Assembly (NCBI GenBank): GCA_019239375.1
Contig: JAFAZZ010000152.1
Coordinates: 1-35,590, forward strand
Direction: 5' to 3'
Source: Solirubrobacterales bacterium
Lineage (GTDB): Bacteria; Actinomycetota; Thermoleophilia; Solirubrobacterales; Solirubrobacteraceae
DNA length: 35,590 nt
The notes below the pieces were generated by a model that saw only the letters and a list, made by a program, of their open reading frames with translations, made no database searches and was not told the origin of the DNA. How positions within the stretch are numbered: position 1 is the first letter of the stretch; each line of letters starts with the position of its first letter. This document shows positions 27,379 to 34,547 of the stretch, one piece after another. The position numbers and the translations under genes were made by a program.

Positions 27379-28781
27379 CCGCGACCGCCGCGGACGAGCT
27401 CGCGTTCGCCGGGCCGGCCGCGCTGGCTGATCTGGTGCGTCGGCGCGAGCTGCGCCCGCGAGAGCTGGTCGAGCTGTTCCTCCGCCGGATCGAGTCGATC
27501 GACTCCCGGCTCAACGCTTTCCGGGTGACGCTGGCCGACGAGGCGCTTGCCGCTGCCGACGCAGCCGTGGGATCCGACGGACCGCTGGCGGGGGTACCGG
27601 TCGCGATCAAGGACGAAATGGCGGTGGCCGGCCAGGCGGTGACGCGCGGCTCGCGCTCGTACGGCCCGTCCGAAACCGCGGACGCCGAGATCGTCCGCCG
27701 CTTGCGTGCGGCGGGGGCCATCCCGATCGGGATCACCAACGTCCCCGAGCTGATGATCTTTCCCTGGACCGCGAGCGCCGCCAATGGAACGACCCGCAAT
27801 CCGTGGAATCCCGACCGGACGCCCGGCGGATCTTCGGGCGGCTCGGCGGCCGCGGTGGCCGCGGGCATGGTGCCGTGCGCCACGGCAGCTGACGGCGGCG
27901 GCTCGATCCGGATTCCTGCCGCCTGCTGCGGGCTGGTCGGCATGAAGCCAACCCGCGGGCGGGTCTCGACGCAGCCGGTCCGGGAGTCCTGGCTGGGGTT
28001 GACCGTGTTCGGGGCCCTCGCAAGAACGGTGAGCGACAGCGCGCTGCTGCTGGACGCCATCCACGGTGCCCTGCCGGACGACGTATATGCGGCCCCGCCG
28101 TTCGAGGGCAGCTACCTGAAGGCGGCGATCACACCGCCGACGCGGCTGCGGATCGCGGCCTCGCGCAAGCTGCCGCCCGGCTCCGTGGCTCGGATCTCGG
28201 CCGATCAGCGCGGGGCTTTCGAGCGAACGGCAACCCTGCTCTCGGAGCTCGGGCATGAGGTGGTCGAGCGTGCTCCGTTCTACGGGGCGGCCGCGATCGA
28301 GTTCGTCCAGATGTGGATGCGCGGCATTTACGAGGAGGCGCGCCACGTGCCCGACCACTCCCAGTTGGAGCGGTCCACGCGGCAACTCGTCGCCGCCGGG
28401 CGGCGCCTGGTTCCCGAGCGCCGGCGTGAGACGCTGCTGGCGGGGCGCCCTGCCCGCACCGCCCGCGTGCTCGAGCTGTGGCAGGAGGTGGATGTGCTCA
28501 TGATGCCCGTCCTGGCGAGCACGGCAATCGCCGCCGAGGGGGCGTACGCCAAGTCGGCGCCGGTGGCGTTCGACCGCTCGTCGCGGTTCATGCCGTTCAA
28601 CCCGGCGTTCAACCTGACCGGTCAGCCGTCGATCGCGCTGCCGGCCGGTTTCGGCGCTGACGGCCTGCCGCTGAGCGTTCAGCTGGTCGGTCGTCCCGGC
28701 GCGGAGGACTTGCTCTATTCGCTGGCCGGCCAGCTCGAGGCGGCACGGCCGTGGGCGCACCACCGGCCCAACTTGGACTAG
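27375..28781 (+). CDS. Amidase (amidase-signature family)
   Basis: This 468-residue amide hydrolase has a full Ser-cisSer-Lys triad: Lys79 in GVPVAIKD, the cis-Ser Ser153 in PGGSSGGSAAAVAAG, and the nucleophile Ser177 in ADGGGSIRIPAACCGLVGMKPTRGRVS. The length is normal for single-domain amidases. It is not GatA in context, since gatB and gatC are absent and the ends differ. It starts at ATG 27375 within the esterase stop. Its last 170 bp are antisense to the 3' part of the LysR reading frame. The substrate is unknown; esterase-amidase coupling suggests degradation of an ester/amide compound. Confidence 0.9.
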   Translation: MTATAADELAFAGPAALADLVRRRELRPRELVELFLRRIESIDSRLNAFRVTLADEALAAADAAVGSDGPLAGVPVAIKDEMAVAGQAVTRGSRSYGPSETADAEIVRRLRAAGAIPIGITNVPELMIFPWTASAANGTTRNPWNPDRTPGGSSGGSAAAVAAGMVPCATAADGGGSIRIPAACCGLVGMKPTRGRVSTQPVRESWLGLTVFGALARTVSDSALLLDAIHGALPDDVYAAPPFEGSYLKAAITPPTRLRIAASRKLPPGSVARISADQRGAFERTATLLSELGHEVVERAPFYGAAAIEFVQMWMRGIYEEARHVPDHSQLERSTRQLVAAGRRLVPERRRETLLAGRPARTARVLELWQEVDVLMMPVLASTAIAAEGAYAKSAPVAFDRSSRFMPFNPAFNLTGQPSIALPAGFGADGLPLSVQLVGRPGAEDLLYSLAGQLEAARPWAHHRPNLD

Positions 28782-29676
28782 TCAATCCTCTCACGGGAAA
28801 CAGCTCCTTGGAGAGCGCCAGGAATTCGGCTGCGGCCGGACCGAGGCGCCGGCCGTCGCGGCAGGCTAGGGTGATGTCGCGCCGCAGCGACGGCTCGGTC
28901 AACGCGACCACCGCGACGTCGGCGCCGGGACGCTCGCCGTCCGACCGCGGCAGGATCGCGACCCCCATGTGACGAGCCACCAGGCGCCTGATCCGCTCGC
29001 TCTCGTTCGACTCGAGCTTGATCTGCGGCTCGAATCCGGCGTCGTGCGCCGCGAAGGCCAGGAGCTCGCGCAGCCGGGCGCCTTCCCGGTAGCTGATGAA
29101 GTGCTCGTGCTCGAGCTCGCCCATGCGCACCTCTGGGCGAGCGGCGAGCGCGTGGTCGCGCGGCAGGATGACGACGAGCTCCTCGGAGACGAGCTGATGC
29201 AGGCCCAGCCCGTGGCTCTCCATGCGCTCGGTGACCGACAGGAACGCGAGGTCGAGCACATCGTCACGCAGCATCTCGGCCAGCTCCTCGCTCGACTGCT
29301 CGCGCACGGTCAGCTCCACGCCGGGGTGGCGCTGGTGGAAGACGGCCAGCGCCAGCGACACGTCCACCGGTCCCATCGTGTGCATCGTGCCCACCATCAC
29401 GTGGCCCGTCCGCACGCCGGCGAGCGCCTGCATCTCGGCGTTGGCGGCATCGACTTCGGCCAGGATCCGGCGGGCTCGCCCCACCAGCGTCCGACCCGCT
29501 TCGGTCACCGTGACGCGCCGGGTGGTCCGCTCCACGAGCGCGAGTCCGACCTCCTGTTCGAGCCGGCGGATCTGCTGGGAGAGCGCAGGTTGGGCGATGT
29601 GCTCGCGCGCGGCCGCGCGGGTGAAGTGCTGCTCGTCGGCTAGCGCGACGAGGTAGCGCAGCTGGCGGAGTTCCAT
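28609..29676 (-). CDS. LysR-family transcriptional regulator
   Basis: This 355-residue regulator has an N-terminal winged helix (MELRQLRYLVALADEQHFTRAAAREHIAQPALSQQIRRLE, 1-40) and an effector domain of the periplasmic-binding-protein type (about 90-290). Typical members end near residue 293 (FLALSKELF). Here about 62 further Arg/Pro/Ala-rich residues run antisense over the end of the amidase gene, probably because the GC-rich strand lacks stops. ATG 29676 is preceded by TATAGG with an 8-nt gap, so the transcript may be leaderless. A palindromic site upstream fits autoregulation. It is convergent with the esterase-amidase pair. Confidence 0.9.
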   Translation of the reverse strand: MELRQLRYLVALADEQHFTRAAAREHIAQPALSQQIRRLEQEVGLALVERTTRRVTVTEAGRTLVGRARRILAEVDAANAEMQALAGVRTGHVMVGTMHTMGPVDVSLALAVFHQRHPGVELTVREQSSEELAEMLRDDVLDLAFLSVTERMESHGLGLHQLVSEELVVILPRDHALAARPEVRMGELEHEHFISYREGARLRELLAFAAHDAGFEPQIKLESNESERIRRLVARHMGVAILPRSDGERPGADVAVVALTEPSLRRDITLACRDGRRLGPAAAEFLALSKELFPVRGLTSPSWAGGAPTAVPPRAGRPANRASPPRRDDRPAERSAAGRQRRNRPAARSTADRSG

Positions 29677-29684
29677 AAGCGAAG

Positions 29685-29725
29685 CCTATAGATGGCTGAG
29701 CATCTTCGTCTTTGACATATCAAAG
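29685..29725 (-). promoter_or_regulatory. LysR-gene promoter region with palindromic operator
   Basis: A -10-like TATAGG (minus, 29690-29685) lies eight bases before the LysR ATG. The palindrome CTTTGACATATCAAAG (29710-29725; 6-bp arms around CATA) fits the T-N11-A pattern of LysR binding sites and lies 20 bp upstream of that box. A 10-bp direct repeat CATCTTCGTC occurs at 29701-29710 and 29738-29747. Confidence 0.5.
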
Positions 29726-29768
29726 CGCCAGCGTCATCATCTTCGTCACACCCTCTCCTCCCTCGGAG

Positions 29769-29813
29769 CGCGCCCCGAAGGTCCGGCCAGAAGTTCCGCC
29801 GACCCGGGGCGCG
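29769..29813. terminator. Stem-loop downstream of the LLM oxidoreductase gene
   Basis: CGCGCCCCG (29769-29777) pairs with 29805-29813 across a 27-nt loop. On the minus strand it follows the LLM gene stop by about 40 bp and could separate it from the LysR gene. The T-rich TCTCTTTT tail lies on the plus-strand side. Confidence 0.4.
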
Positions 29814-29852
29814 TCTCTTTTCCGCGACGAGCAGGCGCCGCCCGGGGGCGAG

Positions 29853-30794
29853 CTAGTGCACCAGCGGGGCGAGCTGATCGCCCAGCAGCGCCACCGCGTC
29901 GAGATCGTCGTGCACGAGCTGCTGGCACATCACCCGGCTGAGACCGGCGTCGCGGTAGGCGGCGAACTGCTCGGCCGCCTGGTCGACCGTTGCCACGATC
30001 CAGCCGGTCGGCGGCTCGCGCAGCAGCGTGTCGCCGTCGCTCCCGATGCGCTCGCCCACGCGCCGGGCCCGGTCGGCGAGATCGCCGGCGTCGGCACCGA
30101 TCACCGTGCCAAGCATCGCCGAGACTGGCATCGGCTCTCGCACCGCGCGCTCGCACGCTTCGCCGACCGCCGCCCGGCGCTCCCGCACCGCCTCGAGCGA
30201 CGGGAACGCGGTGTTGTACTCGTCGGCGTAACGGGCGGCCAGGGCGGCGCTCCGTGGCCCGGCGTTGCCGCCCATGATCAGCCGCGGATGGGGCTGCTGG
30301 ACGGGTTTCGGCTGCGCGTCGAGCTCGGACAGGACGTAGTGCTCTCCCCGCATCGAGAACGGTTCGTTCCCCCACACGCCCATCACGACCTGGAGCTGTT
30401 CCTCAAGGACGTCGACCCGGGCTCGGGTGGGCCGGAACGGGAAGCCGTACGCCTCATGCTCGCGTTCGTGCCAGCCCGCGCCGAGGCCGAGTTCCACTCG
30501 CCCACCCGACACGTGATCGGCGGTCACCACGAGCTTGGCCAGTACCGACGGATGCCGGAAGCTCGCCGGCGAGACGAGGCTGCCGAGTCGCAGCGTGCTG
30601 GTGACGGCCGCCAGCGCGTTCAAGGTTCCCCAGGCGTCGAGCGATCCCCGCTCAGGATGCTGTCCGTCGAGGTTCATGTAATGGTCTGAGCGAAACAGGG
30701 TCACGATGCCGTGTTGCTCGCACGCCGCGGCAAGCGCCCGCCACTGCGGCCACGTGACACCCTCCTGGCCTTCGATCATCAAACACAGATCCAC
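29853..30794 (-). CDS. LLM-class (F420- or FMN-dependent) oxidoreductase
   Basis: This 313-residue TIM-barrel protein belongs to the luciferase-like monooxygenase superfamily. Visible segments are MDLCLMIEGQEGVTWPQWRALAAACEQHGI with the barrel start, LFRSDHY, the TSTLRLGSLVSPASFRHPSVLAKLVVTADHVSGGRVELGLGAGWHEREHEAYGFPF hallmark, and PRLIMGGNAGPRSAALAARYADEYN. These match the actinobacterial F420-dependent groups, though FMN use cannot be excluded from sequence alone. GTG 30794 is the chosen start; no strong Shine-Dalgarno is visible. Substrate unknown. It is divergent from the M24 peptidase gene. Confidence 0.88.
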   Translation of the reverse strand: MDLCLMIEGQEGVTWPQWRALAAACEQHGIVTLFRSDHYMNLDGQHPERGSLDAWGTLNALAAVTSTLRLGSLVSPASFRHPSVLAKLVVTADHVSGGRVELGLGAGWHEREHEAYGFPFRPTRARVDVLEEQLQVVMGVWGNEPFSMRGEHYVLSELDAQPKPVQQPHPRLIMGGNAGPRSAALAARYADEYNTAFPSLEAVRERRAAVGEACERAVREPMPVSAMLGTVIGADAGDLADRARRVGERIGSDGDTLLREPPTGWIVATVDQAAEQFAAYRDAGLSRVMCQQLVHDDLDAVALLGDQLAPLVH

Positions 30795-30882
30795 GCCGAC
30801 AGCTCCTCGGTAGAAGGAGTCGCGAAGGCTATTGGTTCGCCGGCGCGCGCTGCCGGCCGCGGCAGCCGGCTCCCATGTTCCT

Positions 30883-30899
30883 GGTCAAGTGACATGACC
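30883..30899. promoter_or_regulatory. Inverted repeat GGTCA-N7-TGACC between divergent genes
   Basis: The perfect 5-bp arms lie in the 151-bp gap between the LLM oxidoreductase and the M24 peptidase starts, at 47 bp before the latter. It has operator-like geometry, but short arms make chance occurrence possible. Confidence 0.35.
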
Positions 30900-30945
30900 G
30901 GGTGCGGGGCGCTCTCGGCGCGGGCGAGCGGATCCACCTGACAAC

Positions 30946-32091
30946 ATGCGCTCGATGCCCGACGTGCTGATCTGCGGGGACACGGTGCGCCACGCCGAGC
31001 TGCGCCACGAGCTGCCGCTTGTCGTGCCCGATCCCTTCCTGTATGCGGAGGCCGCCGGCCAGCGCCATGTGATCGTCGCCTCCCTCGAGCGCGCGCGCGT
31101 CGCCGCACCGGGCGGCTTGCACGTTCACGCATACGAGGAGTTCGGCTACGACGAGCTCGTCCTCGGTGGCGCCGAGCGCAGCGCCGCCGTGCTCGAGGTG
31201 ATGGTTCGGGCCTGTCGATCGCTCGAGCTGGAAAGCGCGACCGTGCCGGCCGAGTTCCCGCTCGAGCTGGCCGACCGCCTGCGCGACGCCGGCGTCGAGC
31301 TGACGGTGGACCGCACGCTGTTCGAGGCTCGGCGGCGCGTCAAGAGCGAGGCCGAGCTGGCCGGGATCCGTCGGGCGCAGGCGGCCGCCGAGGCCGGGAT
31401 GGGCGCGGCGGCCGAGCTCTTGCGTCACGCGGAGCCGGATGGTGACGGCCTGCGTGCTGACGGCGAGCCTCTCACCTGCGAGCGGGTCAGGGACGCGATC
31501 CGTGATGCGGTTGCCCGTGCCGGCGGCACCGCCGGTGATGATCTGATCGTCTCCCACGGCGCGCAGACGGCGTCCGGCCACGAGATGGGCTTCGGTCCGA
31601 TCCAGGCCGGCGAGCCGGTGGTCGTCGACCTGTGGCCGCGCGACCCGGCATCAGCCTGCTTTGCCGATATGACGCGGACGTTCGTGGTCGGCAAAGTGCC
31701 CGACGAATTACGCCGCTACCACGAGCTGACCCGCGAGGCGCTGGCTCGCTCGCTTGCCGCCGTGCGCTCCGGCGCGGCGGGACGGGAGATCCACCGGATC
31801 TCGTGCGAGCCCTACGAACAGGCCGGCCTCCCGACGCAGCTCAGCAAGAAGCCGGGCCAGGTGCTCGAGGAAGGCTATTTCCACTCGCTGGGGCACGGCG
31901 TGGGCCTCGAGGTGCACGAGGCACCGGCGCTTGGGCGCGCGCCGGACCTGCTTGTGGCGGGGGACGTGATCACCCTCGAGCCGGGGTGCTATCGCCCGGG
32001 CTTCGGTGGTTGCCGGCTCGAGGACCTGGTGCTCGTCACCGAGGAGGGCGCCGAGGTGCTCACCGATTATCCCTACGATCTGGACCCTTGA
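30946..32091 (+). CDS. M24 family metallopeptidase (Xaa-Pro aminopeptidase-like)
   Basis: This 381-residue protein has an N-terminal creatinase-like domain (1-125) and a pita-bread catalytic domain. All five dinuclear metal ligands are present: Asp228 (VVVDLWPRD), Asp241 (FADMTRTF), His317 (SLGHGVGLEVHE), Glu345 (ITLEPGCY) and Glu359 (CRLEDLVLV). The His in IVSHGAQTASGHE fits the substrate side. It probably cleaves Xaa-Pro N-terminal bonds in the cytoplasm. ATG 30946 and ATG 30955 are both possible starts; neither has a strong ribosome-binding site. It is monocistronic. Confidence 0.9.
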   Translation: MRSMPDVLICGDTVRHAELRHELPLVVPDPFLYAEAAGQRHVIVASLERARVAAPGGLHVHAYEEFGYDELVLGGAERSAAVLEVMVRACRSLELESATVPAEFPLELADRLRDAGVELTVDRTLFEARRRVKSEAELAGIRRAQAAAEAGMGAAAELLRHAEPDGDGLRADGEPLTCERVRDAIRDAVARAGGTAGDDLIVSHGAQTASGHEMGFGPIQAGEPVVVDLWPRDPASACFADMTRTFVVGKVPDELRRYHELTREALARSLAAVRSGAAGREIHRISCEPYEQAGLPTQLSKKPGQVLEEGYFHSLGHGVGLEVHEAPALGRAPDLLVAGDVITLEPGCYRPGFGGCRLEDLVLVTEEGAEVLTDYPYDLDP

Positions 32092-32477
32092 GGCCCGAGC
32101 GGCTCGGCGATCCGCGGCAGAGCCGATCTCGCCGCACTGGTGCTGCCGGCGACCGGCCCGGCGATCCGCGGCAGAGCTGATCTCGCCCGACTGGTGTTAC
32201 GCGCCTCTCGCCGCTGTCGGGGCGATGTTGACCAGAGTTCACGCCGTAGCGTTCCTCCACGCGATCCGCGGGTTTGTCTGCCTGGCTCGGATTCGCCCCG
32301 ACCGGCGGCAATGCAGCCTCTTCCTTGGGGCTGCTGACACTACTTAACGGTTTTTGGCCGCCGTTTCTCGTGCGGGCCGGGTCGGACGCGCACGCACTTC
32401 TCCGTAACCCGCCGCACGGTGCGAGCGGCTTGATCACGTGAGAAAGCGCCGGCGCATGACGGTGGCGAGCAGTTTGA
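32092..32477. other. 386-bp gene-free gap with two repeat families
   Basis: The gap lies between the converging M24 and PaiB-like genes. It holds a 38-bp direct repeat (32105-32196) near the left and tandem copies of the paiB 3' end near the right. In between, 32200-32400 shows only weak stem-loops (for example CAGCC/GGCTG near 32316-32335) that I cannot assign to a known RNA. Small frames here look like noise. Confidence 0.6.
32105..32196. repeat. Two 38-bp direct repeats, 54-bp period
   Basis: Copies at 32105-32142 and 32159-32196 share CGGCGATCCGCGGCAGAGC, then YGATCTCGCC and ACTGGTG, differing at about three positions. A GGCTC/GAGCC inverted pair makes a small hairpin at 32101-32124. Confidence 0.85.
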
Positions 32478-32520
32478 TCATGTTCGGAACCGCCGCATGA
32501 CGGTTGCGAGCGAAGGGTTC
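32411..32520. repeat. Tandem 44-bp repeats of the paiB gene end
   Basis: The last part of the PaiB-like gene is repeated beyond its stop. TTGATCA-type stop regions recur at 32430-32436 and 32474-32480, 44 bp apart. The minus-strand frame before the second reads LLATVMRRRFLT-stop, against SLATVMRRFRT-stop in the gene. A third, eroded copy covers about 32404-32427. Confidence 0.75.
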
Positions 32521-33068
32521 GCGTACGCCCCTGGACGCTCGAGCCCCGCGAGCACGCGCGCCCGCTCCTCGTCGGGCTTATCTTGCGAGAGCTTTGCCTC
32601 GGCATGCCACGAGTCGGCATCGAGCCGGAAGGCTACGACCTGATCGGCCATCTTCCGGGCGGTCTCGCCCATGCGCTCGAGCGACCATGGCTCGTCCACC
32701 GCGGCCTCGAAATGCTCGACCGTCCGCCGCAGCACGGGCAATGCATCTTCCAGGCGCTCCGGTGTGCCGCGGACATGGAGCGTGACGTGGTTCCAGGTCG
32801 GGATTGTCTCGCTCGCGTACCAGCTCGCCGAAACGTAGCCGTGCGGGCCGTGGAAGATGGCCAGCAGCGGCCCGCCCAGCGACTTCGCGACAGGGTCTGC
32901 CCGAGCGACGTGACCCACGATGGCGAGCCCGCGAGCGTCGTCTTCCACCAGGCACGGCATGTGGGTGGCGCGGAGGTCTTCCGTCACCAGCGTGGCGAAT
33001 GGATGAGCCCGCACGATCGCTCTGGCCGCGTCAAGATCGCGAATCGCGAAAGCGTCCTTGATGTGCAT
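32478..33068 (-). CDS. PaiB-like FMN-binding protein (negative regulator family)
   Basis: This 196-residue protein of the PaiB/FMN-binding split-barrel family contains MHIKDAFAIRDLDAARAIVRAHPFATLVT, HVARADPVAKSLGGPLLAIFHGPHGYVSASWY, IPTWNHVTLHVRGTPE, and EAKLSQDKPDEERARVLAGLE. The GPHGYVSxSWY and PTWN segments are characteristic. B. subtilis PaiB influences sporulation and protease genes, but most members probably bind FMN or act as pyridoxine-oxidase-like proteins of unknown substrate. ATG 33068 follows an AGGGGCGGG purine stretch. Its 3' end is part of a tandem duplication. A 37-codon ORF sits 21 bp upstream on the same strand. Confidence 0.88.
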   Translation of the reverse strand: MHIKDAFAIRDLDAARAIVRAHPFATLVTEDLRATHMPCLVEDDARGLAIVGHVARADPVAKSLGGPLLAIFHGPHGYVSASWYASETIPTWNHVTLHVRGTPERLEDALPVLRRTVEHFEAAVDEPWSLERMGETARKMADQVVAFRLDADSWHAEAKLSQDKPDEERARVLAGLERPGAYANPSLATVMRRFRT

Positions 33069-33089
33069 CCCGCCCCTGTACCCGATGGA

Positions 33090-33203
33090 CTAGTCGACGT
33101 CGCCCTTGATGTGCGCGACCAGCCGGGCTGAGCTGCGCTTCTTCATCGGGTCTTCGAATCGGCGTAGATCATCAAGGGCGATGGCTGGCGCGGTGGCGAT
33201 CAT
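33090..33203 (-). CDS. Candidate 37-residue small protein upstream of paiB-like gene
   Basis: The ORF has an ATG at 33203 preceded by GGAGG nine bases upstream, and ends with TAG 33090-33092, 21 bp before the PaiB-like start. The product begins MIATAPAIALDDLRRFEDPMK and ends KRSSARLVAHIKGDVD: an acidic helix followed by a basic one. I do not recognise it. The first 23 bp overlap the + strand small ORF, so at most one may be real. Confidence 0.35.
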   Translation of the reverse strand: MIATAPAIALDDLRRFEDPMKKRSSARLVAHIKGDVD

Positions 33204-33333
33204 CCTGAAACCCCTCCGCTTCGGTTGGGCGGTCTGCCTGACCGACGGCCGTGAACTGGCTCGTTTCCACGGCCCCGGCGCCCGCGCGCGTGCCCTCGCC
33301 TATCTCCAGGGCCGCATCCTCAGGCCAGGCTGA
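33181..33333 (+). CDS. Candidate 50-residue small hypothetical protein
   Basis: The frame from ATG 33181 encodes MAGAVAIILKPLRFGWAVC, then LTDGRELARFHGPGARARA and LAYLQGRILRPG. The alternating strand-turn-helix pattern (FGWAVCLTDGRELARFHG) looks like a genuine small beta-alpha protein. The frame is open upstream to 33106, but that part is less convincing. A weak AAGGG precedes the ATG. Function unknown. Confidence 0.45.
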   Translation: MAGAVAIILKPLRFGWAVCLTDGRELARFHGPGARARALAYLQGRILRPG

Positions 33334-33433
33334 CCAGCTCCACGATGCCGGGGGGCAACAGCTGTACGCTGGCCTTGCCCTCAGGCCCGCGTTGAGTGCC
33401 GATCAGCAAGCAGCGGCCACAGAAGCGCCGCAC
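33320..33433 (-). CDS. Candidate 37-residue CxxC protein directly after tRNA-Met
   Basis: The ORF starts at GTG 33433, nine bases beyond the 3' end of the tRNA-Met gene on the same strand, and ends with TGA 33320-33322. The product begins MRRFCGRCLLIGTQRGPEG and ends KASVQLLPPGIVELVSLA, with a zinc-knuckle-like FCGRC. If real it would be co-transcribed with the tRNA. No Shine-Dalgarno fits, since the tRNA 3' end lies there. It overlaps the + strand small ORF by 14 bp. Confidence 0.4.
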   Translation of the reverse strand: MRRFCGRCLLIGTQRGPEGKASVQLLPPGIVELVSLA

Positions 33434-33442
33434 AGCACCGTA

Positions 33443-33516
33443 TGCCGGAGGAGGGACTCGAACCCCCGACACGCGGATTATGATTCCGCTGCTCTAACCG
33501 ACTGAGCTACTCCGGC
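33443..33516 (-). tRNA. tRNA-Met (anticodon CAT, elongator-type or tRNA-Ile2)
   Basis: A 74-nt cloverleaf on the minus strand. The acceptor GCCGGAG pairs fully with CTCCGGC; the anticodon stem GCGGA/TCCGC encloses ATCATAA, anticodon at 33482-33480. The T-arm contains GGGGGTTCGAGTCCC and the discriminator is A. A fully paired 1-72 position and the absence of the three G:C pairs of initiator tRNA exclude tRNA-fMet. A CAT tRNA can also be the lysidine-modified Ile tRNA, which cannot be settled here. No CCA is encoded. Confidence 0.94.
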
Positions 33517-33525
33517 GCGTCCGCG

Positions 33526-33531
33526 AGTGTA
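33526..33531 (-). promoter_or_regulatory. -10 box of tRNA-Met promoter
   Basis: TACACT on the minus strand lies nine bases upstream of the mature tRNA 5' end; the -35 region is not recognisable. Given the short distance, the 5' leader would be only a few bases. Confidence 0.4.
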
Positions 33532-33620
33532 GCCCCGCAGCCGCCGCGCGCGGATCCCCGGTTCTCACGCCGGCAAGTACATGATCAGGCCGGGATGAAC
33601 GATCTGCAGCTCGACCAGCA

Positions 33621-34478
33621 GTGACGCGCACACTCCTCGCCATCCCCAACGTCTCGGAAGGCCGTGACCCGGCCACGCTCGAGGCGATCGGCAGGGCCTT
33701 TGACGCGCGTCTGCTCGACGTGCACGCAGACCCCGACCACCATCGCAGTGTGTTTACGCTGGCCGGCGAGCCCGGGCAGCTCGGCCGGGCGGTGCTGAAC
33801 GGCGCCGCCGAGGTGATCGACCGGATCGACGTCGAGCGGCACGAGGGGATCCACCCGCGCGTCGGCGCGATCGACGTGGCCCCCATCGTCTACCTCGACC
33901 CGCGCGATCGGGGCGCCGCGTGCGCCGAGGCACTCGTCCTCGGCGACCTGCTGGGCGAGCAGCTCGAGCTACCGGTATTCCTCTACGGCGCGCTGGCGGC
34001 CGGGCGGACGCGCGCCGAGCTTCGCCGCGGCGGCCCCGCCGCGCTCCGCCGGCGCATCCAGGCGGGCGAGCTGCGGCCGGACTTCGGTCCGCGCCGGCTG
34101 CACTCGAGCGCCGGCGCCGTGCTGGTGGCGGCACGCCCGCCGCTCATCGCCTTCAATGTCGAGCTGGCCCCGCCGGCCACGCTCGAGGACGCCCGGGGGA
34201 TCGCGGCGCGTATCCGCGAGGGCGGTTCTGAGGAGCTCCCGTCCGTGCGCGCGATCGGTCTGTGGCTCGCCGCGCGTGGGGTTGCGCAGGTCTCGACCAA
34301 CGTCGAGGACCATCGCGCTGTGCCATTGGCCCGGGTCGTGGAGGCGATCGCCCGGCACGCCACGCCGCTGCGCGCGGAGCTGGTCGGACTTGCGCCGCGG
34401 GCGGCATTCGACGGGTTTCCGGCCGATCTTCCGGTGGCCAACCGGCGAACGGTCGAGGAGACGCTCGGCGCGCCATAG
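33621..34478 (+). CDS. ftcD: Glutamate formimidoyltransferase
   Basis: This 285-residue protein corresponds to the formiminotransferase half of FTCD, which moves a formimino (or formyl) group between glutamate and tetrahydrofolate. It has LLAIPNVSEGRDPATLEAIGRAF, then DVHADPDHHRSVFTLAGEP, and the folate/substrate loop HEGIHPRVGAIDVAPIVYL with the probable catalytic His78. The C-terminal part includes AFNVEL and the STNVEDHRAVPL segment. It starts at GTG 33621, with no clear Shine-Dalgarno. The cyclodeaminase half and histidine-degradation genes are absent here, so it probably works with enzymes encoded elsewhere, or serves folate one-carbon exchange. Confidence 0.88.
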   Translation: MTRTLLAIPNVSEGRDPATLEAIGRAFDARLLDVHADPDHHRSVFTLAGEPGQLGRAVLNGAAEVIDRIDVERHEGIHPRVGAIDVAPIVYLDPRDRGAACAEALVLGDLLGEQLELPVFLYGALAAGRTRAELRRGGPAALRRRIQAGELRPDFGPRRLHSSAGAVLVAARPPLIAFNVELAPPATLEDARGIAARIREGGSEELPSVRAIGLWLAARGVAQVSTNVEDHRAVPLARVVEAIARHATPLRAELVGLAPRAAFDGFPADLPVANRRTVEETLGAP

Positions 34479-34547
34479 TCGAGGGCTCGACCTGGACAAC
34501 GCACCCGGTGGCGTCATCCCACCCCGCCTACTAAGCTCCAAGACACC

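Noticed and set aside
27198-28763. 521-residue minus-strand frame over the amidase
   Set aside because: The amidase has all catalytic motifs; the antisense frame has none.
32200-32400. Riboswitch or structural RNA (cobalamin-like GAGCCAGG on the minus strand)
   Set aside because: Other conserved boxes are missing, and no gene starts downstream in either direction.
33251-33505. 84-residue plus-strand frame ending in CRRRDSNPRHADYDSAALTD
   Set aside because: The end is the translated complement of tRNA-Met, a well-known annotation artefact.
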